From Pseudoscleropodium purum (taxonomy: Eukaryota > Streptophyta > Bryopsida > Hypnales > Brachytheciaceae): 64,000 nt of DNA. The notes under the pieces were generated by a model that ran no database searches, had not been told where the DNA came from, and saw only the letters and a list, made by a program, of their open reading frames with translations. The position numbers and the translations under genes were made by a program. Of this stretch, positions 1-12,615 are shown one piece after another. The DNA lies in assembly GCA_963969395.1 (NCBI GenBank), contig OZ017796.1, forward strand, positions 33,346,243 to 33,410,242. Direction: 5' to 3'. Each line of letters begins with the position of its first letter. Position 1 is the stretch's first letter.

Positions 1-1190
1 ACACAAGCCGGATATCAGGAAGGCAGCCTTCCGCCTGGATTTTCTCGGTCAATCTGCTTAGCTCCGCATATATCTCCTTCGTTCTGGGGTGAGATGTATC
101 CCCAACAACGAAAGCATGACTCTTGTTATCAACTTCGATCATAGTGCGCAATAATGCTGCCTTCTCCAACATCCCGGCTGCATTCATTTTTCTGATGAAG
201 ACTTCGATTCTAGAGGTTCAGTCCCACATCCATGTTGCGCAGGTTAAGGCCAGCAATCATCACGTTCCATGTCCGTAAATCGCGTTGCTTCATTCTGCCC
301 CAAACCAGTTTGCAATCTTCGATACTGCCACACTTTGTGTAGACGTGGACTATCGAATTGCCCACACGCATATCTGACTCAATGTCCTCTTCACGGGCGT
401 GGCTGTGAACCTCTTTCGCCCACTCCGAAGCCCCTGCACTTGCACATGCTTTCAGGATGCTCATCTGAGTGACTGCATCTGGTTTAAAGCCTACATGCCC
501 GTTTCATTTGGAGAAACAAAAGATATGCTTCCTCAACACACCCGCTTTCAGCGTAGGCGCCGATCATCACAGTCCAGGAGATGACATTACGACTGGCCAA
601 CCGATCAAAAGTTTTCCTTGCCTCCTTTATGCTTCCACAATCTGCATACATTTTAAGGAGCGCAGTACGTCCGTACACGCACACTGATTCAAAGCTGAAG
701 CCACCCTGTCTGATATATGCATGAACCTCTTCGCCCCATTTTAAAGCCGATGGGTTGACTCATGACTTCAGAATGTTCATGTTAGTAACTACATTTGGAT
801 GCACACCTTCTTGGCGCATTTGATTGAAAAACTTCGGTGGCCTCCTGTGCACGACTGTGCTGAGCATAGCCTCCAATCATAACGTTCCAACTAATAACAT
901 CCTTCTTCACAAGTTCGTCAAAAACTCTGCAAGCATCGATCCTTCAGTCTCCCATGTCTGATGTGTACACTCAATGGGTTGTTTGCCACGTACATATTCT
1001 GCTGCGTTCCACTCTCAATGATACACTCATGAACTTGCTTGACTGCTGTAAGGTCTTCCTGCGTCAAGCATCGCTTCAGAACTTCAACAAATGCTGTGTA
1101 CGAAACTAGAGGAATGCCTTGTTGTAGTCGCCTCTTCAGAACATCAATTGCTTCAGTCCTCGTTTTTGCGCTTGCATGTGCATACTGCCA
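1..1190 (-). pseudogene. Decayed PLS-class PPR protein gene (E/E+ end runs off left edge)
   Basis: Minus-strand reading gives recognisable but broken PPR protein sequence. The N-terminal part (about 1190-960) includes EAIDVLKRRLQQG and VEVLKRCLTQEDL. PPR repeats with the wording VISWNVMIGGYAQ, LLKMYADCGSIKEARK and SILKACASAGASEWAKEVH follow down to about 215. An E/E+ region at 190-1 includes IEVDNKSHAFVVGDTSHP. Reading frames change near 940 and 830, and an in-frame stop lies near 760. The repeats end at a stop at 210-212 and the E region resumes in another frame, so the central repeats appear deleted. Intact relatives are organellar RNA-binding proteins acting in C-to-U editing; a DYW domain would lie left of the window. 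The wording is typical of moss PPR-DYW families (knowledge from memory). This copy is very unlikely to be functional. Confidence 0.8.
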
Positions 1191-2709
1191 CCGTCAATTT
1201 GAACAGTTTGCTTTGAATCTCTTGTACTGGTTGGCGAAGGGTCCCTTCTTCCAAAATTGCCCTTGCGTAACCTGACTTGTCAACACATTCTTCATTAGAA
1301 CAACCTTCGTAGCAAATCTGCAGCCCTTCTGATTCTTACTTGCACAATATTTCTCAAAAAAATTGTTGCACTTTAAATGCACCTAATAAAATTGAATTTT
1401 TCATTGTTTACCTACTTCTACTTCTTGTCACAAAGGGAGACTGCTCATGCAAATACCTATATGGTGGTACAGTACAATCTTTTGAGAAACAGTAATCTCA
1501 TAATCAACATGGGACGATAATTTGCCTCGAGTTCCCAATTTGAGCATTGCATTCACCCATGGTGGAGTGGACCAGGCATCTATCCAAAGCGCTTAATTGC
1601 CACCTTGTGTATAAAGTCAGGAGATTTGGAATTCATCTATAGGCACAACAATGCATGATCAAATATAAAAAACCAATCGAGGAGTATGTGTTGTTAAACA
1701 TTGGGTGATCTTTTCCACTCCACTCCACTCACACATAGAACGCAAAATGTATGTTGTTTCCCAAAGCGCCCAAGACTTTGTACAATAAATAACCTCCTCA
1801 TTGTTTTTCTTGCAACTTTGTAATATCAACTAACTAATAGTCCTAGTGATAGTCCTAGAGATACCTTGTAAACTCTGTTGACCCTCCATTGCAAAGGATT
1901 CGCAAACTACTCCTCCCAAACATGTTCAATCGTCTGTGCTTTGCCTGATTCAACTGAACATACTTCATATATGTCAACCACGTTCTTTCAGAGAGAGGAA
2001 CAGACAATACCCACTTCTTTCCATGAGAGCGGGCATCTGATACATACCCGAAGCATTGATGCCCGCGGATGGCCTTCTCCAAACTGATGTCGATGAACAC
2101 CTCATTCCTCCATGGGCGGATGATACCAATAGTAAAGAAGGGTGTACAAGCCATGGAGAGTTCAAGAGTATGATCACACAAGCATCCTGGTCGCACAAAC
2201 CCCTAAACAGTGCGTTAAAAAACAGAGTGCGTTTAAATACACATAGGTAAGCAGCATGGGTATAAGATACTCATCAGTGCTAATATTTACTGTTTAACGT
2301 TCATATTAGGAAGTTCCTGTCCTGTCAATGTAAAGGAAAAAGTAACACCCTATTTATCAAATATTGGTGTCGAGGAACCTAAATATATTTGGACACATTT
2401 GTTGCTAACATGACCTCAGTGGTTTAGTTGACCAGATTCACAAGTCATCCAACCACTTGTGCTAAGACCTGTATGCCCACAACAACCCTCGCTCACCTGA
2501 GCACCTGCTCCAAGCACCGAATAGCTTTTCGTTTGTTGCTTATGATGCAATAAAAGGCGGGTTCAGGCACTACAAACTTCTAAAGATTTCTCTGCAACAA
2601 GTAACAACACAAATCTTACTTCTTATCTAGGAAAAGTAAATGATTGAATCTCTTCAAATCTACGTTTCCCCTTCAATTGTATTTTCAGTCAGGTAAGTGA
2701 AGCTCCTCT

Positions 2710-3430
2710 TCCAAATGTATGCAGTGTCTGAAATCTCGAGTAAAAGTTGAGAAAGTAGTATCTTGGTATCAATGTGCTCCTCTCAACTGCGTTTGTTCTC
2801 TTCTACAAACTGCAAAACTTCCAGGCAATACGACAAACCTTTTCTAGTTTGGTTCCCCAACCTCAGCATCAGGACGTTCAATGTATACAGCAAGCTTCAA
2901 AACTTGACTTCAGCATAGACACGATGTATCATGTATGATTGTCAATATCTTCAAGCCCGTTCAATTGCATTTGTTCCTCAGTCAGTTTTATATCGCTCCT
3001 TCTTTTTCTTCAACATGAATATCTTCCAGTGTATGCAGCTTACAAAATATTGACCAAAGCTTCACTTCAGTCCAAGCACAGATTTTCATGTGTGAATCCA
3101 CCTCTTAACGTTTCCACTTCCCTGCAACTGTATATGTTTTCTTTATGTTTTGTGGAATCCCCTCCAAATTGCTAAACCCTCAGGTCGGAGAGACTCACCC
3201 TCAGAAGTTCTGTACATCAACTACCACCAATGTATGCAGCCATACTACAAAGCTTCAGTCAGAAGGCCCTAAACCCAAACACTAAAACCTTAAATAGCTG
3301 GACATGAACAGCGCCAGATCTATGCAACAAATTCCATAACCTACAGTAGCTTCAGTCTAACCCCCATCTATCATGTGTGAATCAAGCTCTGCAAATTCGT
3401 CAGCTACCTTTCGACTGCGTCTGTTCTCAG
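2710..3430. repeat. Degenerate tandem repeat, about 150-200 bp period
   Basis: The phrase CCAATGTATGCAG and variants recurs near 2714, 2878, 3029 and 3229. Each copy is followed by CTTCAGT-rich sequence. Two or three copies are followed by ATCATGTGTGAATC and then by a variant of CAACTGCGTTTGTTCTC. The order of sub-motifs is kept while spacing varies, as in an old tandem array. No coding potential was seen. Confidence 0.45.
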
Positions 3431-3436
3431 GTCCTG

Positions 3437-3452
3437 AACCCTAAACCCTAAC
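3437..3452. repeat. Short interstitial telomere-like repeat
   Basis: The sequence AACCCTAAACCCTAAC contains two units of the plant telomere repeat CCCTAAA. A related CCCTAAACCC occurs near 3269. Such short motifs also occur in plant promoters (telo-boxes), so this may be chance or regulatory. Confidence 0.4.
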
Positions 3453-5394
3453 TTCAGTGAGCTCCCTGAAAGCAGCTCCAAGGAACAACCACCAATTCAA
3501 CCTTGGCTTCAATCTAGAGATAAAGTTTCATGAAAGAATAATTCTCTTGGAGTTTTTCAGCCACCTCCCCAGCCCTGTCTGTTCTTTTCCCCGAATTACT
3601 ATACCCTACTCGATACACCTTGTGCCAAATTCCATTCCATTCAACAGATGCTTGATTATTTGCGATTGTTGATATTTCTTGAAATGTGCCAAGATTCTCT
3701 GAACAGACAGAGTTCTTCAAATTTCTCAAGACACGGACTCTCCGAAACTGAAGGATTCTGCCACTGCAAGGACTCAAATTCCGATCGACAAATCACAAAA
3801 TTGCGTCTCATCGTCTTTGATGGAACCTCAGCAAACACTCCGTTACCCTCTCAGTTACGTGTACACCAGTCTTCCGAAGTCAATTTAATGCGGGTTGAAA
3901 TATTATTGTTTGTACAAAAATCCCCCCCAAAAACAAAAGAAAAAGGTTCAATTTCAGTGACACTTATCTTAAGTTAGCAGTCATTGATACACATTGTCAG
4001 GAAACAGGGAATTTACATTCACAAAGCAAATTCTGTCGCATTCTACCGTTCATAATCATCACCCCAGGAATATAATTAATGTTTTTATTGAGAAAGAATT
4101 ATAGTGCGTAATGACAATGAAGCGCTGAATCTGGTGACTGCACAGATTGATCAGGTATTTAAGATTCAAGGAAGCTTGACTTTCTGGCAGTAAAAGTTTT
4201 CATGCAGAGCAGCTTCAATGATCTAATTCTAATGAGCAATTGAGCAGTTGAGCACCTAGTAAGATAGGAGGTCCATAAACCGACCATTTACGAGCTGGAA
4301 CTGATTTTTCGGGAGGTGAAACTTCTTCACATATTTTTTATAGTAAAATTTCCTCGAAAGACAAGTAGAATTGGCATCTAATTCAAGTCGTTTCATATTT
4401 TTTGAAGCTTTGTGGAATTAGTTATGAAATTTTGAAGTTGAAGTGGCGTAGGATTCTAATAGCGTCTATCTCCTTAAATGTAGACTGCTTGTAGATGGCC
4501 AAAGGTTATGAAAAGCAACATGGACATGCAATGTACATTTAAAGAGGTGGATGCTTTTAGAGCTTGTGCCCTTTTAGAACTTCCTACCTTAGAACAAATA
4601 GTTGCAAACTTGAAATGTTTGCAACAATACCCCTACATGACAAAGTATAGTATTTTTTGAAGTTTGCATGACTGAGATTTTGAAGTGCTTCTAATTTTAG
4701 ATGAATGCGTGATCAATAAATCTAATGAAATAGTGACCATATGACACAATATTGTAATATTGTATAGATAAACCCTATTTAAGCACTTCAACATGCATAT
4801 TTTGGATGATGAATAGAGTGTTCAAACTGATATTTTGTTCAAATACTTTTCATTCATCCAAATTAATAGTTTCAAGAACTTTATCAAATAAACTTTCTTT
4901 AGAACCCAAGAAAATAGTGCATTTTTACAAAGATATAAATAAGAATATATTTAAATCCCCAAAAGGAATCACGTGTTGAATGTTCAAACCCTTGGTGCTT
5001 TGACGTCCAAATTTGGGATAATAAATAGAGGTTCCAAGGGCTTTTCAAACCACAAAACTTGTCATTCATCCAATATAATGCTTCACTTTTAAAGAAAAAC
5101 ACTTTCTATCTAATAAATTTGATAAAAATGAAGTAAATAACTTATTTATTTGGAAAGATGTAAACAAAAATATGTAAAAATTTAAGAAAGGATTCAAGTG
5201 CTTAATAAAGGTTAATATAACACATATCGCATGTGCATTGAGTCGGGAGAATCCCTGTGCAAGACCATGTCCATACTCCTTGCGAGTCACATGAAATTGG
5301 GAAAGAAAAAAAGCTCCTCTCGCTAGTACACTTGTGATGATAGATGAAAGGAATAGAATACATGAACCAGGGTTCTTCTGAGGAATTTGCCTAC

Positions 5395-8300
5395 CTAAGA
5401 TTCAAATTCCTGGGGCTTACTGCTTGCGAAGATATTCCAGACTACCGTCCCCGATAAGTAAAAGAAAATAGATGGCGCAAAAAGTGCAAGCTGCACAACC
5501 AAACAAGGGATAGTCATATAAAATTGTCAAGATTAAGAATATCCGTGTCAAAAAGAATAGTAAATGAAGAATATGCGAAAGAGACAACTAGAGACAAGTG
5601 AAATAGATAGTCTTCTAGTAGCTCGATAATCAAGTCCCATAAATTCGAGTTAGCCAAATTAGAGTGTATCAATCTGTTGGTCATACAATCAAGCATGCAA
5701 CAAAAAGGAAAACTGACTGTTCTTGTCGACCCTCAAGAAAACTGACTCCAATACAGGTAGTATCAAATGATAAGAAGGTTTTCAGCAAAATTAGACTGTT
5801 TCAGGAACTTGTAATATACAACATCATTAAGAGAATCATCATTAAGAGCCTTGATTCACGTCTACAACTAGTCTATAAATGTTCGTGAAACAGTCTAAAT
5901 TTCTCTGAAAACCTGGTCGATAAATACAAAGTCTGGTAGCGTTGCTTACAGGCCATGATTGAGTCCTATCCAAGATGATTCCCACAAGTGCGACGCCCAA
6001 AACTCCCGGCATTGCTCCAACGGTATTGGTTATTCCCTGTGTATAGCCATCATCCATCACAGTCAAAACTTAAAGTAGTAAGTAATGTAGAATGACATGA
6101 TTGCAAGGAACTGTGCTTTCATCGAACGGGTTTTATAATTTCCACTCAGCACGATTTGAGCCAAACAAATTTAGAGGGCCTGATTGTCAAATCTAAGAGA
6201 ATTTTGACAATTTCAAGTCACAGTATTGTTTCATGGAACCAGGGGTTTTGACAAATGAGTCGATCCTTTCCACTTTGGGTATGTACATTCGTTTAAGGAG
6301 AAGAACTAGCTCTACTACTTAAGGGATTCAGATCTTGTGGCTTCAGCATTTGCGCAATCTTCTGATTGATCACCCTAATTTACTTGAAGGCTTGTTTGAA
6401 GGAAACATGTAAAAGGGAACCTTACCAGAAGGACACTAGCATACTTGGGAGAGATGTCTTGGTGTGTACAGTACAACCCTACACATCAGGAGCAATGTTA
6501 GCTGGTGTGTGAACTTAACTCCTCAGTGACCAAATACCCAAAAGTCGCCACTTCATTCCAAAACTACAGGAGTTAAATAGATCCTTTAGGATGTTTATAG
6601 GAGAGCTAACAAAATGTGTTGAGAGAGAAGAATTTATACCCTACGTTTATGAACGATAACATGTAATTTTTCGTTTTTTCGTTTTTTCGTTTTTATGCAC
6701 AAACGGGCAGAGCCCAAATGTTGAGAAATAAAATACAACCGCCCACAACAGGGCGGAGACCCGGGCATAAAATATGTTTTGGAATCTTATAATCAACTAT
6801 TAGCTTCCAAAGTGGACTTTCTATTTTAGTTAGGGCATTACAAAGTTGCGGTACACAAATCATTCAGCTTGTCAAACAAATGAAGTAACTAGGACAGTTA
6901 AACTGTTTCATGAAACACCAAACTACCAAGGCAGTTTAGATAATGAGATTCAGCCACGAAAAGTAGAGAAGCGGGTGGGTGATGTGGGAACTGTACCAGC
7001 AAGAGTGAAACTTGCCAAACCGAGGCCTGAAGTGAGAATTGCAACATCCATCCAGGGATTATCCTTCGGAGATACAGCGGCGAAAGCCATGCATGCAGCA
7101 GGTGATAGAAAACCAATCGATTGACAGACTTTCCTAACCTGTACACGCACGGAAAATAGTCATATGCAGGTAAGATGATTGACCCCAAAACCTAGGGCTT
7201 CATTAACGAACGCATGGACAGGGTCCTGCAGAACATTCGTTAGTAATCAGAACATTCGTTTTAAGCCCCAGCTTGAAATTGAATTCCCAAGGCAGATAGC
7301 TCTCAACTTCCCAAGTTGCTAATTTAACTACGCCAATCCTCACGATACTCAGCAAACCAACACTACGTACCACTATCATACATTTGGAGGTCTTACAAAT
7401 TAAAATGAACGAGTGGTGCTTTGTTGGATTTATGTCTGTTGTTGGTATTGGATATGCCCAGCTTAGTCTCTCTTCCTAATCCACGACAAATCCCTTGACT
7501 AACGATATTCCTCAATCACTACTAGATATCATCCCATTGCTGATAACACTAAAAGGTGATTCGAAAGTTGACGTTCAAAGTTTCAAATAAATGTTGTCCA
7601 AAGTGAATAACGTTTTGGAACAGGTTTGTTGGAAAACGCTTCATGTTTGTGTAAGCATGTTCCAAGATTTGCATGTTTGCTGAAGACGCTGCTCGAGCAT
7701 TTTCCAAAACATGGTATATAGCAAAAAAACGGTGCTGAAAAACGGTGCTAAACCCTCCAAATTCAAATTCTAGTAGTGATAATGAATTATCTAAACAAGG
7801 CGTGCATGACTTGATGTTTAAAACTAACTCCAAAGATGCGTAAAGAATATTACCAGGGTGACGTCATATCCACGAGAGATATAGTGGTCAGCAAGAGGCG
7901 CTGCAACCGTAGTCACTGCAACTGCTGCCAAGGGCGGAAGTATAGATAACTGAAATCTCCCAGAGTTGCAGTTCAGAAACGTAAATCAACTAAGCCACAT
8001 GTATCAGGCAAGGTTGTTAAACGGACATTATCATTTCAACCTTACAAGAGAATCCGAAACTCTATGCAATCTAGGCCGACCACAAAATACATTTCCAAGT
8101 GACTCAATAGTGCTTCAACAATATTCTCATAAAGTAAGCCATGAAATTCTGGGCACTTCGAAAAATTTCAAATTAAAGGCTGGCTGAGATTAGAAGCGAT
8201 GTGAACGAGGACTCCTTTCAAAGTAATTCTGACGAAAAATGGACGTGATTTATGTGTTACAGGGCACACTAATACGCCCCCCAAAGGCTCTGAAGGCACT

Positions 8301-11300
8301 CACCAAAGCTGCATGAGTAAGATCAAGATGAAGTTCTTGACTGCAACACGCCAACATTGATCAACGTTAGACAAGGAACTCAATTTCGGCCTCAGATAAT
8401 CACTGATGCAAATTTGATTAAAAAGAACAAAAATCCTCCATAAAGCATATCAAGGATAAGCTTAACGATTTGCCATCCAGTTGCACTCACCTAAAATAAG
8501 TTGGGAGCCATGCAAGAAGAGTGTAATGTCCCCAGTTTCCACAAAAATGAGCGTAGACCATAGCCCATACAGCAGGACTTTTGGCGAAGGCCTTCCAAGG
8601 GATTTCCTACAACAAAATTTCTCGTCTGTTTAACAAATGACCGATGACAACAGCAGGCAATCAAAACTAAAATGATACAAAACCTAAAACTAAGGGATTG
8701 GAAGATATTCTGGATGAGAAAGAGAGAACTAAGGACATTTGAGATTGATTTGCAACCTTTATGGGTTTCAAACCAATTGAGTAATACTGTATACTACATA
8801 GGCAAAACGTATTACAGGTTATTGGTACTGAACCCAAAACAGAAATTAAGATACTGTAAATTAATCAATTTCTATTCTGTCCATCTAGAAGCAACTTACA
8901 TTATCAGGGGATGTACTAGCTTGTGCAGCTAAGGGCGGTGTGTCGTTTGAGACCCCTGAAGAGTTTTGCTCTTTTTGCAGCAAGGTACCATTATGGTTAC
9001 CAACGGAATTATCACCACTACCTGTTTCTGTCACACAAATGCTGCTGATGAGATACGGTATTCAACATAAAGCAAAAGCATTTTCCCACTCGAGAAACCA
9101 TACTAATGAGAATTAATCCTTTGAAAATAAGTGAAAGGTAGAAAACCAATAGCAAAGAACAAACCAGAACTTTCCGGAGAGGTTGCAAGTGACTCGGAGT
9201 TTGTAGGTTTGTTTCCTAACATAGATGACCCCACTGCACTCTCAAACAGAAGACACCTGACCCCTCCAGAGATCACATGAGTGTTATAGGATCTGTTTTT
9301 CTAAAGAGTCAAATTAGTGGCATGTGATGATCAATACTGGCAGGGAATTTTTTTTACACTAAGTATTAATCATGCAAAGTCTTTGCAAGCAAATGCATTG
9401 GATCAACTCCTGCGAAAAGCAAAACAAGGGACCAGATGTGGTTCGTAGTTTTGTACCAAGTTAATCCAAGGCCACCAAATGCGTAAAAGACCGACTCCCA
9501 GCCGAATTGCTCAATAAGAAATGGGGCGAGAAGGAGCCTGCAACCATCATGCACGGCTTAACATCTCGAAGTGTTGTTGTTTGCAGAGACATTGCCGATA
9601 TGTTCACAATGAGGAAAACGTACTTTGCTGTGGTTCACTCAAAGGTAATAATTTTGTGTATCGTGATACAAGAAAAAAGTATAAAGAGTGTGCGCACCCG
9701 GCAACGCTGCCAACATTGAGGCCGCCAAAAACAGTGGCCACTGCTCTAGAACGCTCATTTAGTGGCATTGCCCTGCATCATCCCAATTCATAATGTAAGT
9801 CATAGCCTCCTTCGCAAAAGTCTCCACCCACTGATTAATGATATTTTCTGTTTTTCAAGTAATGAAAGATATAAACAAAAAAATCACTTTATCAATGCTA
9901 GAATAATATTGAAATCGTAAGAATTTAATGTATGTCAATGATTCCATACTATTGTACACCCTTAACAATATATTTCTTCAACCATGGTGAGCATTATACG
10001 AGAGGTCACCTGGCTATCAAATCTGTGGCAGCAGCTGGTGAAACTCCTTCCCCAAGTCCAACCTGCAAGCCAATTCCAGCAAGCAAGTTGTCAAGGAAGG
10101 AACGTTATCTGATGCCTACATATTCTGGAAACTCTAAGGAAGGGACCCGTTCACTCACCGATCCCACGCTCAAGAGTTTAAGAATCATCCATTTACAATG
10201 CAAGTGCCATCCAAACCATTCATTCTTTCAGTGCAAAATGATGCCAGATTCAACAATTCGTTAGGTCCCTCCTCCAACTTCACAGGAAATTTAAGGTGGA
10301 AAATGTGAATATTCAACCAAATTTTATAGAAAATTCGTTCAACAAACAAAACATGCTAATCCAAACACGTAACGTGTAAGAAATAAGATACAGTCATAGA
10401 TACTTCCATTAGATACCTTGTGCATGCAATACATATTGTTCAACCTGGGTAGTTTAGACTTGACATTGGGACAATACTACTTCCAACTTCAACAATGCAT
10501 GACTTATTCATAAAGTATCCAGATAATACTTGTTACAGTGCTTCAAATCCTCTCAAAGTGGGGAAGAGGTTCATCAAAATTTAAAATTACAATCTTTTCT
10601 ACTAATAAAAACCACTCAAAACAGCTAAAAGCCACGGGAATCGATTCCTTACTTCCCTGAGTTCTGTGCAACAGTAGCGTGGCAAGGACCTTCCAAAGTA
10701 AGGATCGATGAACATACCAAAAAACGGCAGAAAAGGAGAAGCGGAAGTATCCTGGCGGTACTTGGCACAGCTGCTGTGGCTAAAGACCAAATCAAGACCC
10801 CCCCACGCAGCACAGTCCTGTACACTTTATCAATGTCATTTATAGAAAAATCCACGTAACCTACATATCTCCCATTCGAATGGCATGTACAGATTTTGAG
10901 AAAAAAATCCGAAGCAAAATATTGCAATAGCCATCTGGACGACAAGCGTACTGAATATCAGCAGCTAAGTCTAAGTATGACGGCCAAGCTCAGTAGCAGG
11001 TCCACATTATGGTTACTGCAGTTAAAGTTGAATTTGTTGCTAGAATTTTCCAACTGTTCTTGCTTTTTCACTAATACCAAATGCACCATGTACTGTGGAC
11101 CACGGTAATTATGCCAAAATTATACATATTCTCAATTTCGTGTGGTATATTTGACCACCTTTAAAATTGCAAAGTAGCTTACTACCTTATTCGTCATCTT
11201 AGCCCTGGGCCACTTTAATTTTTCACCTCGTTCCAATTGAACACTCTCAGCCAATATACGGTGTGTTCAGTGTCAGAGGGCATGTGAAGAATTACTCTGA

Positions 11301-12558
11301 CGAGCAAAAATCTTAGTCAGGAACTTGGGAAGAGAATAGAGAAGTGGTACACTTACTGGCCAGAGAATGCTTTGGCTAGCCATCCGCCAGGAATTTGACT
11401 GATGCAATAACCCCAAAAGAATGATGACTGCACCAGCCCTGAAGTTGTAGAGGTCCAACCTAGTGTATGGGAAATCGGAATGATGGCCACACTCATATTC
11501 ACCTATACAATTGCACTTGGCATCAGAGACCTGTGATGAAATTAGCAGAGTTTCAGGGGCGCCAATATTCTCAAAATATTAGAACACCAATCAGTCACAC
11601 GAGTAAGTTCAGTGTAGAGACGCAATTGGGTTGACAATGAGCATACACACCTAATTTGCCGAATATACGGCATGTAAGGTAAGGAATTTATTGACTTGGG
11701 GGGGGATCCCTTCCAATGGATTGAAAAGTCACCCGACCTACTACTTCAAACTTCAACAATTCATTTCTTATTCATACAGCATCCAAATAGGACCCTTTTT
11801 GGTGCGGGACAAGACCGAAAAACTGGGATAGTTAATAGTCAAGGAGACCCTTCGCCAGCAACAGAAGTGATTTCTCAATAGTGACAAGCAGTCCAAAAGA
11901 GCCGTCCCAGAGTTTACAATCTACTCCAGAAATTCTATCGTAATTCTATTATAGCATCACTTGAACAATTGACACCATTTTCCAGGGAATTCAAACACTC
12001 ATGACAGAAGACCGTCCCAAGTAGTAGCACCAGAATAATTGTAGCCCTTGGAAGGAAGTAACCACTGACCTTATCCATGTTGCAGATAACAAACGCAAAT
12101 GCCGTGGTCACAATGAGCTTGATTCTTGGTGGCAAAGTTCCCCACGACATAATGGTGTTCGCCACATCTGTAGGCACCATCTCTGATGTTTCCGAAACCG
12201 CAGGCTCTGTCTTTTCTTCATTAGATTCTTCTGCATCTGCTTCTCCATGCTCCTCTAATTCTTGGTCTTCCCTCACTGGAACGTCGGAAGGCGAACCATA
12301 GGCTCGACAAATTGCTATTCTCCTATCACTAAACCATTGCGGTAATTCTTTCTTGATACAAAATGGATCAAATTTTGTACTTCCCGAAGACAAACGCTGC
12401 CTGAATATTATGTTGTGAGCAACTCTCCTGTTCGAAAACGACACGGCACTTTGTCCCCTGCTTTTACCATTACGTGATAGAAGCTCTAGCGCATTCTGTC
12501 GTTCAAAAGAACTAGTGGAGTGTTGCACACCAGTCGAATTTAACGAAAGCCCCCTCAT
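5395..12558 (-). CDS. PHT4: PHT4-family plastid anion/phosphate transporter, left copy (15 exons)
   Basis: Major facilitator transporter of the PHT4/ANTR family. Members carry inorganic phosphate, or in one case ascorbate, across plastid or Golgi membranes. Exons (high to low): 12558-12070, 11502-11357, 10817-10718, 10062-10010, 9772-9698, 9537-9457, 9256-9165, 9021-8900, 8606-8491, 8340-8304, 7949-7854, 7138-6997, 6478-6426, 6036-5950, 5490-5395. All introns are GT..AG and the total is 1,785 nt (594 aa). The first roughly 140 residues are Ser/Arg-rich and then acidic, like a plastid transit peptide. Family landmarks are NMDKVNMSVAIIP, FFWGYCISQIPGGWLAKAF, GLGEGVSPAAATDLIAR, HFCGNWGHYTLLSWLPTYF and LYCTHQDISPKYA. 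The start is set at MRGLSLNSTG because the right copy shares that Met; an in-frame upstream ATG at 12615 exists only here. Which PHT4 subgroup it belongs to is not resolved. Confidence 0.92.
6660..6695. repeat. (TTTTTTCG)n microsatellite in a PHT4 intron
   Basis: About four imperfect units of TTTTTTCG lie in the intron between the exons ending at 6997 and starting at 6478. I saw no matching array in the right copy. Confidence 0.7.
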
Positions 12559-12615
12559 GACGCCACCTGAATTGTGTGGGGATATACCCAAAATTGAAAT
12601 CGTGCCACTAACCAT

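Larger units (their letters stand above)
1200..5230. other. Intergenic region, no gene recognised
   Basis: AT-rich spacer between the PPR pseudogene and the 3' end of the left PHT4 gene. A 113-codon minus-strand open frame at 1855-2196 matches no family I know and has no visible splice context, so I do not call it a gene. A degenerate repeat block lies at 2.71-3.43 kb and a short telomere-like motif at 3437-3452. The stretch 4.0-5.2 kb is AT-rich with no feature seen. Confidence 0.5.

Noticed and set aside
1855..2196. 113-codon minus-strand frame as a gene
   Set aside because: No known family, no neighbouring exons with matching splice sites, and no counterpart elsewhere in the window.
12559..12615. 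Upstream ATG at 12615 as the start of the left PHT4 protein
   Set aside because: The equivalent codon and frame are not kept in the right copy, whereas the ATG at 12558 is shared.
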